Positions 51,222 through 60,500 of a DNA stretch of 64,000 nt are shown here, piece by piece. Origin of the DNA: Paenibacillus sp. FSL H7-0737. Its GTDB lineage: Bacteria > Bacillota > Bacilli > Paenibacillales > Paenibacillaceae. Position 1 is the first letter of the stretch. Every line of letters starts with the position of its first letter. The position numbers and the translations under genes are program-made. Below the pieces are notes generated by a model. It worked only from the letters and a program-made list of their open reading frames with translations, was not told the origin of the DNA and did not search any database. The DNA is taken from assembly GCF_000758545.1 (NCBI RefSeq), contig NZ_CP009279.1, positions 3,658,001 through 3,722,000 on the forward strand. The letters are read 5' to 3'.

Positions 51222-51530
51222 TTCTGTTTTCCTCCTCTTGGGATTTCTTCAAATCCAGGTATTCCGCAAACAACGGTTATTTGAGAGATAATCTCTCTGA
51301 AAGATGACGCTACATGTGCGATAGTCTCAGTAGAGTTGAATATTTTACCATATTATATCACAAAGCCCAATGCTTCATTTCCAATTCTCCCTTCTTCCAA
51401 GCTACTGATTAACCCAACCCTTTCTAAAAGTATATAACTCTTCTTCTGTGTGTTATCATCAACACACGAAAAAAGGCGCTCCCGGCAGTAGTCCAGAAGC
51501 GCCTACTTCATTCCCATAGCAGTACCAACT
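51222..51530. other. Gap upstream of the stalk gene
   Basis: It contains the promoter region of the stalk gene and a hairpin (AGGCGCT/AAGCGCCT, about 51474-51504) adjoining the degenerate HTH gene. No gene seen. Confidence 0.45.
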
Positions 51531-51720
51531 ACTCGCCAAATCCGCGGGCTGACTCTTTCAATTTTTGAATTAACTGACTCACTCCTCCCTGGGATACACC
51601 GATTAGCTCGACCAACCTTCTTTGTGATGTAGCCGGTTACTCTTTTAAGACCTCAACTAGTCGGACGAGCGTATCCTTGCTACGGTTCTGTTTGAGAATA
51701 TAATCTCACCCGGCTGTCCA
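51531..51720 (-). pseudogene. Degenerate helix-turn-helix gene
   Basis: The minus strand reads KQNRSKDTLVRLVEVLKE, a TAA stop, then SQRRLVELIGVSQGGVSQLI and QKLKESARGFGE to a stop. The second part is a clean winged-HTH recognition unit, but stops interrupt the frame and no start is present. Remnant of a regulator or transposon-borne gene. Confidence 0.5.
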
Positions 51721-51763
51721 CCCCAATGCATCCAAAAGAATCAGGAGCTCGAGCTACAGCCTC

Positions 51764-51818
51764 GCTGCTCAGCCGTTTGCTAATCGCCATGCCAGTCTAC
51801 AATTTTATTTTTCGAGTC
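51764..51818. repeat. 55-bp direct repeat, copy 2
   Basis: Matches 50341-50395 with one mismatch; same orientation, 1.4 kb apart. Confidence 0.85.
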
Positions 51819-51898
51819 TAATACTTTATTTTCTTTTGACAGCATGGAAAAAGTGACGCTTGAGGTCGGTTGACTTTCACTTGCTATGACCATAAACA

Positions 51899-51943
51899 AA
51901 GAGCAGTAATTCTCCTGTCACTGGAGAATTACTGCTCTTTTGA
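51899..51943 (+). terminator. Strong orphan terminator
   Basis: AGAGCAGTAATTCTCC pairs perfectly with GGAGAATTACTGCTCT, followed by TTTTG and TTTTT. No intact plus-strand gene precedes it, so it may mark a lost gene. Confidence 0.7.
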
Positions 51944-52064
51944 CCTTTTTGCGGTTTAAAAATGGAGAGTGGGCTGTCACTCTAATCGTAGAAAACCCAC
52001 TTTTTCACTTGAAAAGTATGTCGGGTCAAACCCTAAAGGAATTGACCGAGCAACACTTCAATCG

Positions 52065-52478
52065 TTACGCATTCCCCGAAAAATTTAATTGCCAGGTCAC
52101 ACCAAATCGATCCGCTACCCAACCAAATTTCGGACTAAACGGATAGCTTCCAAGTGGCATTAGGACTTGTCCACCTTGCGCTAATGATTCGTAGACCCGA
52201 TCAATTTCAGCTTCACTCTCGCAATTTACATATAAGGATATCGCTGGAGTAAAGGTAAACCCGTGCTGAACATAACTATCTATACACATAAATACTTGTC
52301 CATGCATAGAAAAGGAAGCTTGCATTACACTCCCTTCAGGTCCTGCTTCATTCGCTCCATATCGCTTAATGCTAATAACTTCGGAATCATCAAACAAGGA
52401 CGTATAGAAATTCATAGCTTCTTCTGCCTTACCTTCGAACATTAGAAAAGTCATGATCTTTTGATTCGTTTCCTTCAT
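52065..52478 (-). CDS. VOC-family (PhnB-like) protein
   Basis: 137 residues: IMTFLMFEGKAEEAMNFYTS, SFSMHGQVFMCIDSYVQHGF, LYVNCESEAEIDRVYESLAQ and KFGWVADRFGVTWQLNF. This is the PhnB/3-demethylubiquinone-methyltransferase-like branch of the glyoxalase fold. The substrate is unknown. It is followed by panE on the upstream side. Confidence 0.85.
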   Translation of the reverse strand: MKETNQKIMTFLMFEGKAEEAMNFYTSLFDDSEVISIKRYGANEAGPEGSVMQASFSMHGQVFMCIDSYVQHGFTFTPAISLYVNCESEAEIDRVYESLAQGGQVLMPLGSYPFSPKFGWVADRFGVTWQLNFSGNA

Positions 52479-52512
52479 AATTGTCCAGCTCCTTATTGTG
52501 ATTTAAAGTAGA

Positions 52513-53436
52513 TCATTTCATATCATTAACGCTTTCGTATACTTTCAAACGGGCATACACGGTTTCGAGAACCGGATACGCGCCTTGACCCGGAACAGCC
52601 ATAGCCAGAAGTGCCCCATGCAGATGGTCCGCTTCTACAGGTAGTTGCTTATGCATATCCCGATGCATGGATGAAGTAAATACAGGTAACACAGAAAGCA
52701 TCTTTTGCATCGTGGAAGCTATATTTTCCGGTCCCACAGGCATTCCAGCATTTTGAGCCAAGCTAACAATCTCTTGAAGAAGCTGCTCATAGATTGCACG
52801 TGCTTTTGGGGAAGCAAAAATAGGCCCAACAGAGCTGTCCATTAAAGTGGTAATCCCACTTAGACTAGCTACAAATATATATTTCTGCCACACTTCGCGC
52901 TGAATGTCAGAACTTAATGTCACTGTGAATCCAGCATGATCCAAATGACTCAGAAGCAACTGTGTTCGTTCTGACTCACCACCTGCCCATTCACCCAACA
53001 CAATACTATGGAACGAACTGCTTTGAACGATAGTACCTGCTGAATCTAGAGTTGTTTCTATATAACAAAGACCACCCAGTACATGTTCTGGGCCAAAACG
53101 CTTCTGCAAAATGCTAAATTGATCGTAACCATTGAGGAGCGGGAGGATCAGTGTATGTTCACCAACGTAGGGTTCAATGTCATTCATCACCTGAGGCAAA
53201 TGGTATGCCTTGACCGCTATAATAATGCAGTCGAAAGGCTCTACTGCTTCCCTATTAGAAATCGTTCGTACAGAAGTTTGAAAATCCCCATGAACACTTT
53301 TTACAATCAAACCGTCCGCTTCTAACTGAATCTGTTTGGCATTTCGGACGAGAAAAGTAACATCTTCTCCTTTTTGAACTAGACGACCCCCGAAATATCC
53401 ACCTATAGCTCCTGCACCCACGATAAGAAAACGCAT
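52513..53436 (-). CDS. panE: 2-dehydropantoate 2-reductase family protein
   Basis: 307 residues. Rossmann start MRFLIVGAGAIGGYFGGRLV, VTFLVRNAKQ, IIIAVKAYHLPQVMNDIEPY (KAY motif), LPLLNGYDQFSILQKRFGPE (LLNG motif). The C-terminal domain has WQKYIFVASLSGITTLMDSS (catalytic Lys) and EADHLHGALLAMA. It reduces ketopantoate to pantoate with NADPH for coenzyme A, or acts on a related 2-keto acid. A leader ORF and terminator upstream suggest attenuation. Confidence 0.85.
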   Translation of the reverse strand: MRFLIVGAGAIGGYFGGRLVQKGEDVTFLVRNAKQIQLEADGLIVKSVHGDFQTSVRTISNREAVEPFDCIIIAVKAYHLPQVMNDIEPYVGEHTLILPLLNGYDQFSILQKRFGPEHVLGGLCYIETTLDSAGTIVQSSSFHSIVLGEWAGGESERTQLLLSHLDHAGFTVTLSSDIQREVWQKYIFVASLSGITTLMDSSVGPIFASPKARAIYEQLLQEIVSLAQNAGMPVGPENIASTMQKMLSVLPVFTSSMHRDMHKQLPVEADHLHGALLAMAVPGQGAYPVLETVYARLKVYESVNDMK

Positions 53437-53473
53437 AATAATCTCCCCTTCTTTTCCCTTAATTTAAACAAAC

Positions 53474-53506
53474 AAAAAGACCTTTTAGCTATCTGCTAAA
53501 CAGGTC
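53474..53506 (-). terminator. Terminator in the panE leader
   Basis: On the minus strand, GACC-TGTTTAGC-AGAT-AGCTAAAA-GGTC followed by TTTTTG. It lies between a tiny upstream ORF and panE, so readthrough must be regulated or partial. Confidence 0.75.
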
Positions 53507-53524
53507 CGAAAGGCAAAAAAAGAG

Positions 53525-53593
53525 TCAAGTATCGACCGTTCTTTTGTCTCGGTCCTTACGGATCTGAGCAAAATCCAACGAGTTCACCTCCAT
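53525..53593 (-). CDS. Putative leader peptide of panE
   Basis: 22 codons from ATG (MEVNSLDFAQIRKDRDKRTV then DT), or 17 codons from the TTG after GGAGGTGAACTCG. A GACCG/CGGTC pair within it and the downstream terminator could form alternative structures. The charged RKDRDKR run may slow ribosomes. The size, ribosome site and terminator are typical of translational attenuators. Confidence 0.45.
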   Translation of the reverse strand: MEVNSLDFAQIRKDRDKRTVDT

Positions 53594-53723
53594 GGCTACA
53601 AGTTAATTACTATTCATTTATTAAAACCTATTAGAGCACCATTCGATGATTTATCGATACAGCCTCCCTGGAAAGTATAGCAAAAGAAAACATTCCTGTA
53701 CAAGCATATTTAGGTAACTCTCC

Positions 53724-55499
53724 TTAAAGACTAGTAGTTTTGATCCACAGTTTTGAGATATCCAGAAATCCGAATGAACTGGTGTGAAGTCCAAACAAGC
53801 TTTGATTTAGCTGCGCTTTTTTATTCATATGACAACCATATAACACCCAATAGTTGTCCCTAAGCACACCTTCTGCCTGATCCAGCAACTTTATTCTTTC
53901 TTCCTTTGGGGATTGCGTGAAATCGGTAAGTACATCTGAGAATAACAAGATCTGTTCATCTCTCAGCAGAGAAAAAAGATAATTAAGTTTATTATTAAAG
54001 TAGTTAACCATTCCCCACTGCCAATCATCTTCAAGAACCTCTTCAGCAAGGAGGATTTCGGAGGTGTTCTTTATATCTGCTGAGTTAAACTCGTTGAATA
54101 AATACAGCTCAATATGCAGTCCTACTGAAGCAGCTCGTGCTTGAAGCCACAGGGCTTCTTCTCGCTCTTCTTTTTTATCTTTTGTAGCTAATCTTAAGGT
54201 CTCCCCCTGGTAGCCACTTGCCACTAGAAGCTCTCTCGCATGTTCCAGAGTAGGCTCAATAATACTTCTCTTACTGCTCTCCCAAGGTAAAAAGCTATCA
54301 GCAGGGGTACTACGGTTCCCTCCTAACTCCTTAATTAAGGCTTCTCGGCTGTAAAGGATTCGTATAGCCTGCCGGAATAGTTGCTGTTGATGAATTCCGT
54401 CTTTATGGAAATTGAACAAGAGATATCGGCATCCCAAGGCAGGGTAGTCAATACTGTGGTTACAGATGATATTAGGTAATAAACCTTCCTGAGCAGATTC
54501 AGGAAGTTCATACAATCGTTCATTTGAAGCTTGTTCTGGTAAATACCAGATTTCCACACGATCTAGTAGCGGGCGTATACCGTAATAATAGTCAAATGCC
54601 GCGAGGACTAGCACATCTTCATTAAGATCTAGTAAACGATAGGGCCCTGTTCCACACACTTCATTTACAAGATCTACGTCATGAGGAAGAATCGACATAT
54701 GAATACAGCTGAAAATGTGTAGAAAAAAGAGATTGGGACGAGATAACTCAAACCTGATCCTGTGATCTCCTTCGGGCTCTACTCGTTCTATATCTTTGTA
54801 TAGGCTCAATGCTGGACTGTTCAAATCTATAAGGCGTTGAAATGTCTCTTTTACGTCTTTGGAGGTCATTATCCTGCCGTGATGGAATCGCACACCTTTA
54901 CGGAGATAAAAAATATAACTTGTACAATCTTCATTGGCTTCCCACATATGAGCCAGACCAGGGAGAAAAGTATCACTTCCTGCATCATAGGTAACTAATG
55001 TGCTATATATTTGTCCGAGTAAATAGGATTCAAACGCGGTATATACATAAGCTGGATCCAGCACTTCCATATGCCGGTTTCGTGTAATTCGCAAGACATC
55101 CAATCCTGATGTCGACTCCGTTTCACTACGGAAGCCCATCTGCTTATTTAACACCATTAATAACCGTTCCTTTAATGTGTCGCTAACCTGACCACGACTT
55201 AATAACTCTATAGCTTCCTTAATCTTCCCTTTATTAATCAGTTCCTGAAAGTTGTCCTCAAGCACCTCTTCAATCGTTCGAAGAAAAGTTAGCTGCGAGA
55301 TATTTCCACGTCCTCTTCCAGGCTGCCAGTGTATAAAACCCTGCTCTTCAAGTTTTCGCAGAATAAACTTTACGTTACGCGGAGTGCAGCATAGAATCGA
55401 AGCTAGTCTATCTATTGTCACAGGATTAGCTCCCCCTATATCTATTGAGGATGGGATGGCTATTGCTAAACATAAAAAATGATTACTAATATGGTCCAC
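53724..55499 (-). CDS. SgrR-family transcriptional regulator
   Basis: 591 residues. N-terminal winged HTH (TIDRLASILCCTPRNVKFIL, QGFIHWQPGRGRGNISQLTF) as in SgrR, fused to a solute-binding-protein type 5 domain: FESYLLGQIYSTLVTYDAGS, YLRKGVRFHHGRIMTSKDVK, EVCGTGPYRLLDLNEDVLVL. SgrR senses a small ligand and controls transporters. Divergent from an MFS exporter 143 bases away, as sgrR is from setA in enterobacteria. Confidence 0.85.
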   Translation of the reverse strand: MDHISNHFLCLAIAIPSSIDIGGANPVTIDRLASILCCTPRNVKFILRKLEEQGFIHWQPGRGRGNISQLTFLRTIEEVLEDNFQELINKGKIKEAIELLSRGQVSDTLKERLLMVLNKQMGFRSETESTSGLDVLRITRNRHMEVLDPAYVYTAFESYLLGQIYSTLVTYDAGSDTFLPGLAHMWEANEDCTSYIFYLRKGVRFHHGRIMTSKDVKETFQRLIDLNSPALSLYKDIERVEPEGDHRIRFELSRPNLFFLHIFSCIHMSILPHDVDLVNEVCGTGPYRLLDLNEDVLVLAAFDYYYGIRPLLDRVEIWYLPEQASNERLYELPESAQEGLLPNIICNHSIDYPALGCRYLLFNFHKDGIHQQQLFRQAIRILYSREALIKELGGNRSTPADSFLPWESSKRSIIEPTLEHARELLVASGYQGETLRLATKDKKEEREEALWLQARAASVGLHIELYLFNEFNSADIKNTSEILLAEEVLEDDWQWGMVNYFNNKLNYLFSLLRDEQILLFSDVLTDFTQSPKEERIKLLDQAEGVLRDNYWVLYGCHMNKKAQLNQSLFGLHTSSFGFLDISKLWIKTTSL

Positions 55500-55642
55500 G
55501 ATCGTTCACTCCTTTAAAGGTGAAACACTGTAAGTGATTCTTACACTTTTACTTCCCCCTTTTATCATTATAATTATACATATATCGTTAATGAATATGC
55601 AGTACTAAATTATAGCTATCAGATTAGGAGACCTTTTCAATT

Positions 55643-56878
55643 ATGAACCAGCATCTTAGGCATATTCACCCACTAGCTTGGACTATCATCGTCGGTACGA
55701 TGTTCGGACGTTTGGTAACTTCAATGAGCATTCCGTTCTTATCCATCTATTTAACCCAAGTCCTTGGAGCCACCCCCACACAAACGGGGATTACGGTAGC
55801 CGTCAGCTCTCTGGCGGGCGTAATGGCCAGCTTCTACGGAGGATATATCTCGGATATTGTAGGCCGCAAAATTGTCATGTTAATCTCCGTATTTGGCTGG
55901 GCGGCAGTATTCTTCGGATTCTCTGTTGCACAACATCTGTGGGTGTTCTTCCTGGTCAACACCCTGAACGGTTTATGCAGATCCGTGTTTGAGCCCACAT
56001 CACGGGCACTTTTATCCGACATTACCCCTGCTGAAAGTAAGCTGCTTGTATTCAATCTTAGATACGCTGCGATTAACCTTGGTGTTGTCTTTGGTCCGAT
56101 TATTGGAGTACAGCTCGGTTCTGCCGAATCAACGTTTCCTTTTATGATCGCTGGTGTTGTATATGTTGCATATGGACTTGTATTATTCGTCCAATTTAAA
56201 TTGCATCGTTCAACCATGCAGAATCATACGCAAGCTGAACCACCACGTTTACTTGAAGCCTTGGCAACAACCGGTAGAGACCGTGTATTCTTGCCAGTTC
56301 TACTTGGTACAATTTTTTGTGTACTTGGATACGGACATTTTGGTTCAACTATGGCGCAATATTTAGCAATGAACAACCATTTCACAAATGGTGGGCAATT
56401 ATTCTCCTATATGTTGTCACTCAATGCCATTACAGTGCTCGTGGTACAGTATCCTATCGTACGTACTGCAAGCAAATTCTCACCGATTGTTCCATTGATT
56501 CTCGGAAATATCTGCGTTGCTATTAGTCTTCTCTTAGTAGGTTTAGCTGAAGGTGTAGCCCTTCTAATGTTTAGTGTCGTAATATTTACGATAGGGGAAG
56601 TACTGCTCTTTACGATGATGGATATGTTAATTGATCGGATCGCGAAGCCAGAAATGAAGGGTACGTACTTTGGAACGATTGGCTTTAACAATTTGGGGAG
56701 TGTAATCGCGCCTATCTTCGGCGGAGTGCTGCTGGATCATTATGGAGCTCAGAATGGCCTTACGATCTTCCTGCCACTCGCTTTAACCACGGCTATAGGT
56801 CTTCCTTTTCTAATCGTAGCGCACAAGAGGCTTACTGCTAGAGAGAAGTTATCTCTTGGCGTAGACGCTAGCACATAA
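55643..56878 (+). CDS. MFS efflux transporter
   Basis: 411 residues with 12 helices. The helix 2-3 loop GGYISDIVGRKIVMLISVF is the MFS motif A, and FNLRYAAINLGVVFGPIIGV is typical of drug and sugar efflux proteins. The C-terminal half repeats the fold (MDMLIDRIAKPEMKGTYFGT). Likely controlled by the divergent SgrR protein. Substrate unknown. Confidence 0.85.
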   Translation: MNQHLRHIHPLAWTIIVGTMFGRLVTSMSIPFLSIYLTQVLGATPTQTGITVAVSSLAGVMASFYGGYISDIVGRKIVMLISVFGWAAVFFGFSVAQHLWVFFLVNTLNGLCRSVFEPTSRALLSDITPAESKLLVFNLRYAAINLGVVFGPIIGVQLGSAESTFPFMIAGVVYVAYGLVLFVQFKLHRSTMQNHTQAEPPRLLEALATTGRDRVFLPVLLGTIFCVLGYGHFGSTMAQYLAMNNHFTNGGQLFSYMLSLNAITVLVVQYPIVRTASKFSPIVPLILGNICVAISLLLVGLAEGVALLMFSVVIFTIGEVLLFTMMDMLIDRIAKPEMKGTYFGTIGFNNLGSVIAPIFGGVLLDHYGAQNGLTIFLPLALTTAIGLPFLIVAHKRLTAREKLSLGVDAST

Positions 56879-56927
56879 AAGGCTAAATTTTTTAAATCTA
56901 AAGGTTATTATGGGGCAATCCCAAATT

Positions 56928-56955
56928 AGTTAACATATTAATTATTATGTAAACT
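56928..56955. repeat. 28-bp palindrome, copy 2 (variant)
   Basis: AGTTAACATATT... / ...ATTATGTAAACT with two mismatches between arms. Lies between convergent MFS and WYL genes. Confidence 0.8.
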
Positions 56956-57047
56956 TATTGAATGAATAAAGCCTATTCACAAATGAGCGGGACCGTTTCA
57001 TTGCAGAACATGCATTCGAAACGGTCCCTTTTTCACAAAAAATCATG

Positions 57048-58004
57048 CTAATTGTAAACCTCCTGTAGCAAATTCGCCTGTACTTTCACATATTGTCTCA
57101 GTTCCAAAGGTTCCACAATCTCGCCTTGTCCAAGTATTCCCCAAATATTCGTACATGCACTATCATAGCTATACATATTTACAGTAAGGGTTATTTGATC
57201 TCCTTCCTCTACTCTATTCATAATCTCCACCCCGTGTAGCGAGGCCTCTCTCCTCTTATCCGTTCTGATCAATACTGGGTAGATCTCTTCCTCTTTACAA
57301 GCTTGCTTGAATCCCCTCTCCTGCTGCTTCCAGTGCCTTTCTAATGAAAAGTCCTGAGGGATAGCATACTCTTCATCTATAAGCTGTATAGAGGCGATTC
57401 GCTCACATTTAAACGTGCGGATTTGTTCGATTTCTTCACAGTAGGCTATAAGATACCACTCTTCTTTTTTCACAACTAGACCATAGGGCTGTAATTTCCT
57501 GCTCGAGATGACTCCGTTAATCTTGTGGTACTCAATCTGTAGTTTCTGAGATCTCCAAACAGCAGTTCGAATCGATTCCAGACATGGAATCTCTAAGCGT
57601 TCTGTCCACCAAGGTGTATCATCAAAATAAAAACGTCTTTGTGCCTTCTGGATATCATTTTGATAGGAAGCGGGTAATGATTTTTCTAATTTCAAGAGGG
57701 TTGTCTTTAGCTTTAATCCGGAATCTGTATGTCCGCCAGTATGAATCCCCATTCCTGTTAAAAATAGATTGATTACATCTTCCCCATGAAGCTGATTTAG
57801 GTTAACAGTATACCCCTCCATCAAGGAGATGCCACCATTCGGTCCCGGCGTGGATAACAGTGGTATTCCTGCTTCAGCTAATACATCAATGTCTCTATAG
57901 ATAGAACGTACGGAGGTTTCCAAGGCTTCAGCTAAGTCATTGGCCTTCATCTTCCCTCTTGATTCCACTAATAATAAAATTGCAATCAAACGATGCAAGC
58001 GCAT
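57048..58004 (-). CDS. WYL-domain transcriptional regulator
   Basis: 318 residues. N-terminal HTH: MRLHRLIAILLLVESRGKMK, AEALETSVRSIYRDIDVLAE. WYL domain: LRPYGL-like LQPYGLVVKKEEWYLIAYCE with IRTFKCERIASIQLIDEEYA, and a C-terminal extension. Senses nucleic acid or nucleotide-type ligands in other members. Divergent from the Gfo/Idh oxidoreductase gene. Confidence 0.85.
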   Translation of the reverse strand: MRLHRLIAILLLVESRGKMKANDLAEALETSVRSIYRDIDVLAEAGIPLLSTPGPNGGISLMEGYTVNLNQLHGEDVINLFLTGMGIHTGGHTDSGLKLKTTLLKLEKSLPASYQNDIQKAQRRFYFDDTPWWTERLEIPCLESIRTAVWRSQKLQIEYHKINGVISSRKLQPYGLVVKKEEWYLIAYCEEIEQIRTFKCERIASIQLIDEEYAIPQDFSLERHWKQQERGFKQACKEEEIYPVLIRTDKRREASLHGVEIMNRVEEGDQITLTVNMYSYDSACTNIWGILGQGEIVEPLELRQYVKVQANLLQEVYN

Positions 58005-58115
58005 GGGGAGCCTCCAAATCTTTCTTTTTTTATAGTATACATCATAATTCTTGCCAAGCTGATGTCAACAATAGAAGGTTATGATTAGTTCATTACATTA
58101 AAGGAGCTGATACAC

Positions 58116-59051
58116 ATGAATATAGGCGTATTGGGAACTGGATTCGGAGCTTATCATGCGAAGTTATGGACGACAATGGAACGAGTAGACAAAGTAATTA
58201 TCTTTGGTCGGAACGAAGCTAAGCTGCAGGAGCTAAAACAATCTTTAGGCGTTGAGATAACTACTAATATTGACGATATTATGCTTGATTCCACCATAAA
58301 TGTGATTGATATCTGTTTGCCCTCTTTTTTACATAGGCAGTATGCAGTCGATGCGCTTAAGCATGGGAAACATGTATTATGTGAGACACCCGTTTGCTAC
58401 AACTTAGAAGATGCTCTTGCGATGAAGGAAGCTGAACAACTGTATGATTCGCGAATTCTCGTCAACCAGTTTATTAAATTCGATCCTGCGTACAAATATC
58501 TTTGCGAAGCGAATCATAATGAGAAATACGGAAAACTCTTATCTCTTACCTTAAAAAGAGAGACACCTCCTTTGTGGGGTGACCTCGGTCTACACGCTAT
58601 CGCTACAAATCTGATGATTCACGAATTGGATTTTGTGACCTGGATGCTGGGGTCTATGGAGCCGCACTCGGTTTGGGGATCCGATGGTGGTAAAAGTAAT
58701 CAAGCCTTAGTCCGTGCAATTTTTCAGCAACCTCATGTATCCGCAGAGATCGTTGTTTCTTCACAAATGCCGGCTTCGTATCCTTTTACCGTAGGCTATG
58801 AGGCTTATTTTGAACAAGGCAAGCTTGTCTATCAAGAGAGTGACAACATGAATGGAGCTGTTGAAAGCTCATTAATTGAATATACCGCTGTAGGTAAACA
58901 AGATCTTTTGTTAGAACCAGCTAATCCCTATGAAAAAAGTTTGGAGTATGCACTCCAATGTCTAGTGGAGGGTAGTTCATCAATAATTGAGTTAGACCAT
59001 GCGATACAAGCTATAGAACTAGGTATTTGCATTGAAAAAAAGCTTGTATAA
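58116..59051 (+). CDS. Gfo/Idh/MocA-family oxidoreductase
   Basis: 311 residues after AAAGGAGCTGATACAC. Rossmann start MNIGVLGTGFGAYHAKLWTT, NVIDICLPSFLHRQYAVDAL, GKHVLCETPVCYNLEDALAM; the usual EKP motif reads ETP, so the conserved Lys is replaced by Thr. The C-terminal beta-sheet domain has LGLHAIATNLMIHELDFVTW with the DxxxH-like region. Probable NAD(P)-dependent sugar or inositol dehydrogenase, possibly with altered activity. Confidence 0.8.
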   Translation: MNIGVLGTGFGAYHAKLWTTMERVDKVIIFGRNEAKLQELKQSLGVEITTNIDDIMLDSTINVIDICLPSFLHRQYAVDALKHGKHVLCETPVCYNLEDALAMKEAEQLYDSRILVNQFIKFDPAYKYLCEANHNEKYGKLLSLTLKRETPPLWGDLGLHAIATNLMIHELDFVTWMLGSMEPHSVWGSDGGKSNQALVRAIFQQPHVSAEIVVSSQMPASYPFTVGYEAYFEQGKLVYQESDNMNGAVESSLIEYTAVGKQDLLLEPANPYEKSLEYALQCLVEGSSSIIELDHAIQAIELGICIEKKLV

Positions 59052-59154
59052 ATGGATCAAGGGATGTTATATCCTTTTTCATGGGTTTTGTTTGTGAGGT
59101 GAGGTGAATTGTTTATTGATGTGTAGTGTCTAGGGTGAGACAGTAGTGGATTTT

Positions 59155-59210
59155 GACTTTTCTATTGTGAATTATTCATATGATGAATTAGCGGAAAATA
59201 ATAGCGATAA
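59155..59210. repeat. Dispersed repeat, copy 1
   Basis: Contains TTTTCTATTGTGAATTATTC and continues to AAAATAATAGCG. About three quarters identical to 62975-63028. Both follow plus-strand gene ends. Confidence 0.65.
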
Positions 59211-59282
59211 AATCAAAAATCAATACTTTTTATAAGCCCCCCTTCTCCTAACTAATGATAATTGGTATCTGAAATAATAATT

Positions 59283-59310
59283 AGTTAACATAATAATGAT
59301 TATGTTAACT
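59283..59310. repeat. 28-bp palindrome, copy 3
   Basis: Identical to the copy at 45389-45416. Between convergent oxidoreductase and flavodoxin genes. Confidence 0.9.
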
Positions 59311-59339
59311 AATTTAGGAAATCGATTTTCCACACTCGT

Positions 59340-59819
59340 TCACCGCTTCTTTAGCGCAAGTGCAAACCGTTCTATCGTCTCTTTGGATAATCCATTTACA
59401 CTCTTATTCTTCCCTTTTACCACTCGCAGAACCACTCGATCTAATGCAGTCATCTTCTCTTCGTAAATCTCATCACCGAACACTTCTTTTGTAATTGATT
59501 GGTTATACAGCTTCTCTGGAAATGAAGATTTCAATTCTTGTATGGCTTGCTCCCCCTTCGCTCCTGCACAAATAAACAATCCAACGCGCTTATTAGCTAG
59601 TTCATTTTGATATTTTGAAGTAAACTCCGTCATTTGTTTTTGTATTTTCCCAAAATAAATAGACCCACCTAAGATTACAGTATCGTACCGTTCTAATGTA
59701 GGCTCTTTAGCATGCATTAAATTAACTACTTCAGTCTCATCATCCAATTGATTTTTCAATAAATAGGCAGCTTTCTCCGTACATCCATATTTAGAAGTAT
59801 AAATAATAATCGTCTTCAT
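59340..59819 (-). CDS. Flavodoxin-domain protein
   Basis: 159 residues from the ATG after GGAGGGAAGAATCAG. FMN-binding start TIIIYTSKYGCTEKAAYLLK, then YDTVILGGSIYFGKIQKQMT and GLFICAGAKG. It resembles the protoporphyrinogen oxidase/HemG-like flavodoxin group. It follows a TetR gene by 33 bases and is probably its target as well as its operon partner. Confidence 0.85.
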   Translation of the reverse strand: MKTIIIYTSKYGCTEKAAYLLKNQLDDETEVVNLMHAKEPTLERYDTVILGGSIYFGKIQKQMTEFTSKYQNELANKRVGLFICAGAKGEQAIQELKSSFPEKLYNQSITKEVFGDEIYEEKMTALDRVVLRVVKGKNKSVNGLSKETIERFALALKKR

Positions 59820-59852
59820 TCTGATTCTTCCCTCCACCCTCTGATCATCCTA

Positions 59853-60500
59853 CTATGTTAAAGGCTCACGTATCTCCCTGGTTGCTATTGAAACCATAGA
59901 ATCCAAATAACAAGATATCAGTGCTTCAACCTGATCTTCTGGCAAATCCTTTTCCACAATCAAACGCATAATTAATCCGAACGCAGCACTCCACATCACT
60001 TGAGCAGTGAGCTCTATCGAAGATTCCATATGTTGTTCTTTCGATTCGAACCTAGATAGACATTGACAGAGCATACCTATCGCTTTACGCTCCTGACCAG
60101 CTCCCTTGAATAGAACTGCTGTGTAACTAAGAACAGCCGGTGTATCATTTAGCATAACATTACGGTACTCAACACTTGTGGTAAGGGTCATCCTGATCCA
60201 TTGCTCAAGCGATTGTCTCAAAAGCGTCTCTGGGGGCAGTTCATGCTCCACCTTCCGCTGTACGGACTGAAGCCCGGCAACCATATCTGTATATTTCTGT
60301 TGCAAATATCTCACCACAATTTCATCTTTACCCTGAAAGTAATGATAAATAATACCCGGAGAATACTCGATTTTCTCTGCAATTTTGCGAATAGAAAGCT
60401 TTTCAATCCCCTCCTCTGCAATCAACAAGGCCGCAGCCTCTAAAATTCTTTTCTTCATTTCCTCACGCTCACGCATTTGCCGTTGTTCTTTAGTCATCAT
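59853..60500 (-). CDS. TetR/AcrR-family regulator
   Basis: 215 residues. HTH: RILEAAALLIAEEGIEKLSI, RKIAEKIEYSPGIIYHYFQG. The C-terminal helical ligand domain is variable. First gene of a two-gene unit with the flavodoxin; autoregulation is likely. GGAGACGTC precedes the start. Confidence 0.9.
   Translation of the reverse strand: MMTKEQRQMREREEMKKRILEAAALLIAEEGIEKLSIRKIAEKIEYSPGIIYHYFQGKDEIVVRYLQQKYTDMVAGLQSVQRKVEHELPPETLLRQSLEQWIRMTLTTSVEYRNVMLNDTPAVLSYTAVLFKGAGQERKAIGMLCQCLSRFESKEQHMESSIELTAQVMWSAAFGLIMRLIVEKDLPEDQVEALISCYLDSMVSIATREIREPLT

Noticed and set aside
51940..52146. A 68-codon plus-strand frame after the orphan terminator
   Set aside because: It overlaps the VOC gene antisense at its end and has no ribosome site. 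A transposase-like segment was suspected but not identifiable.
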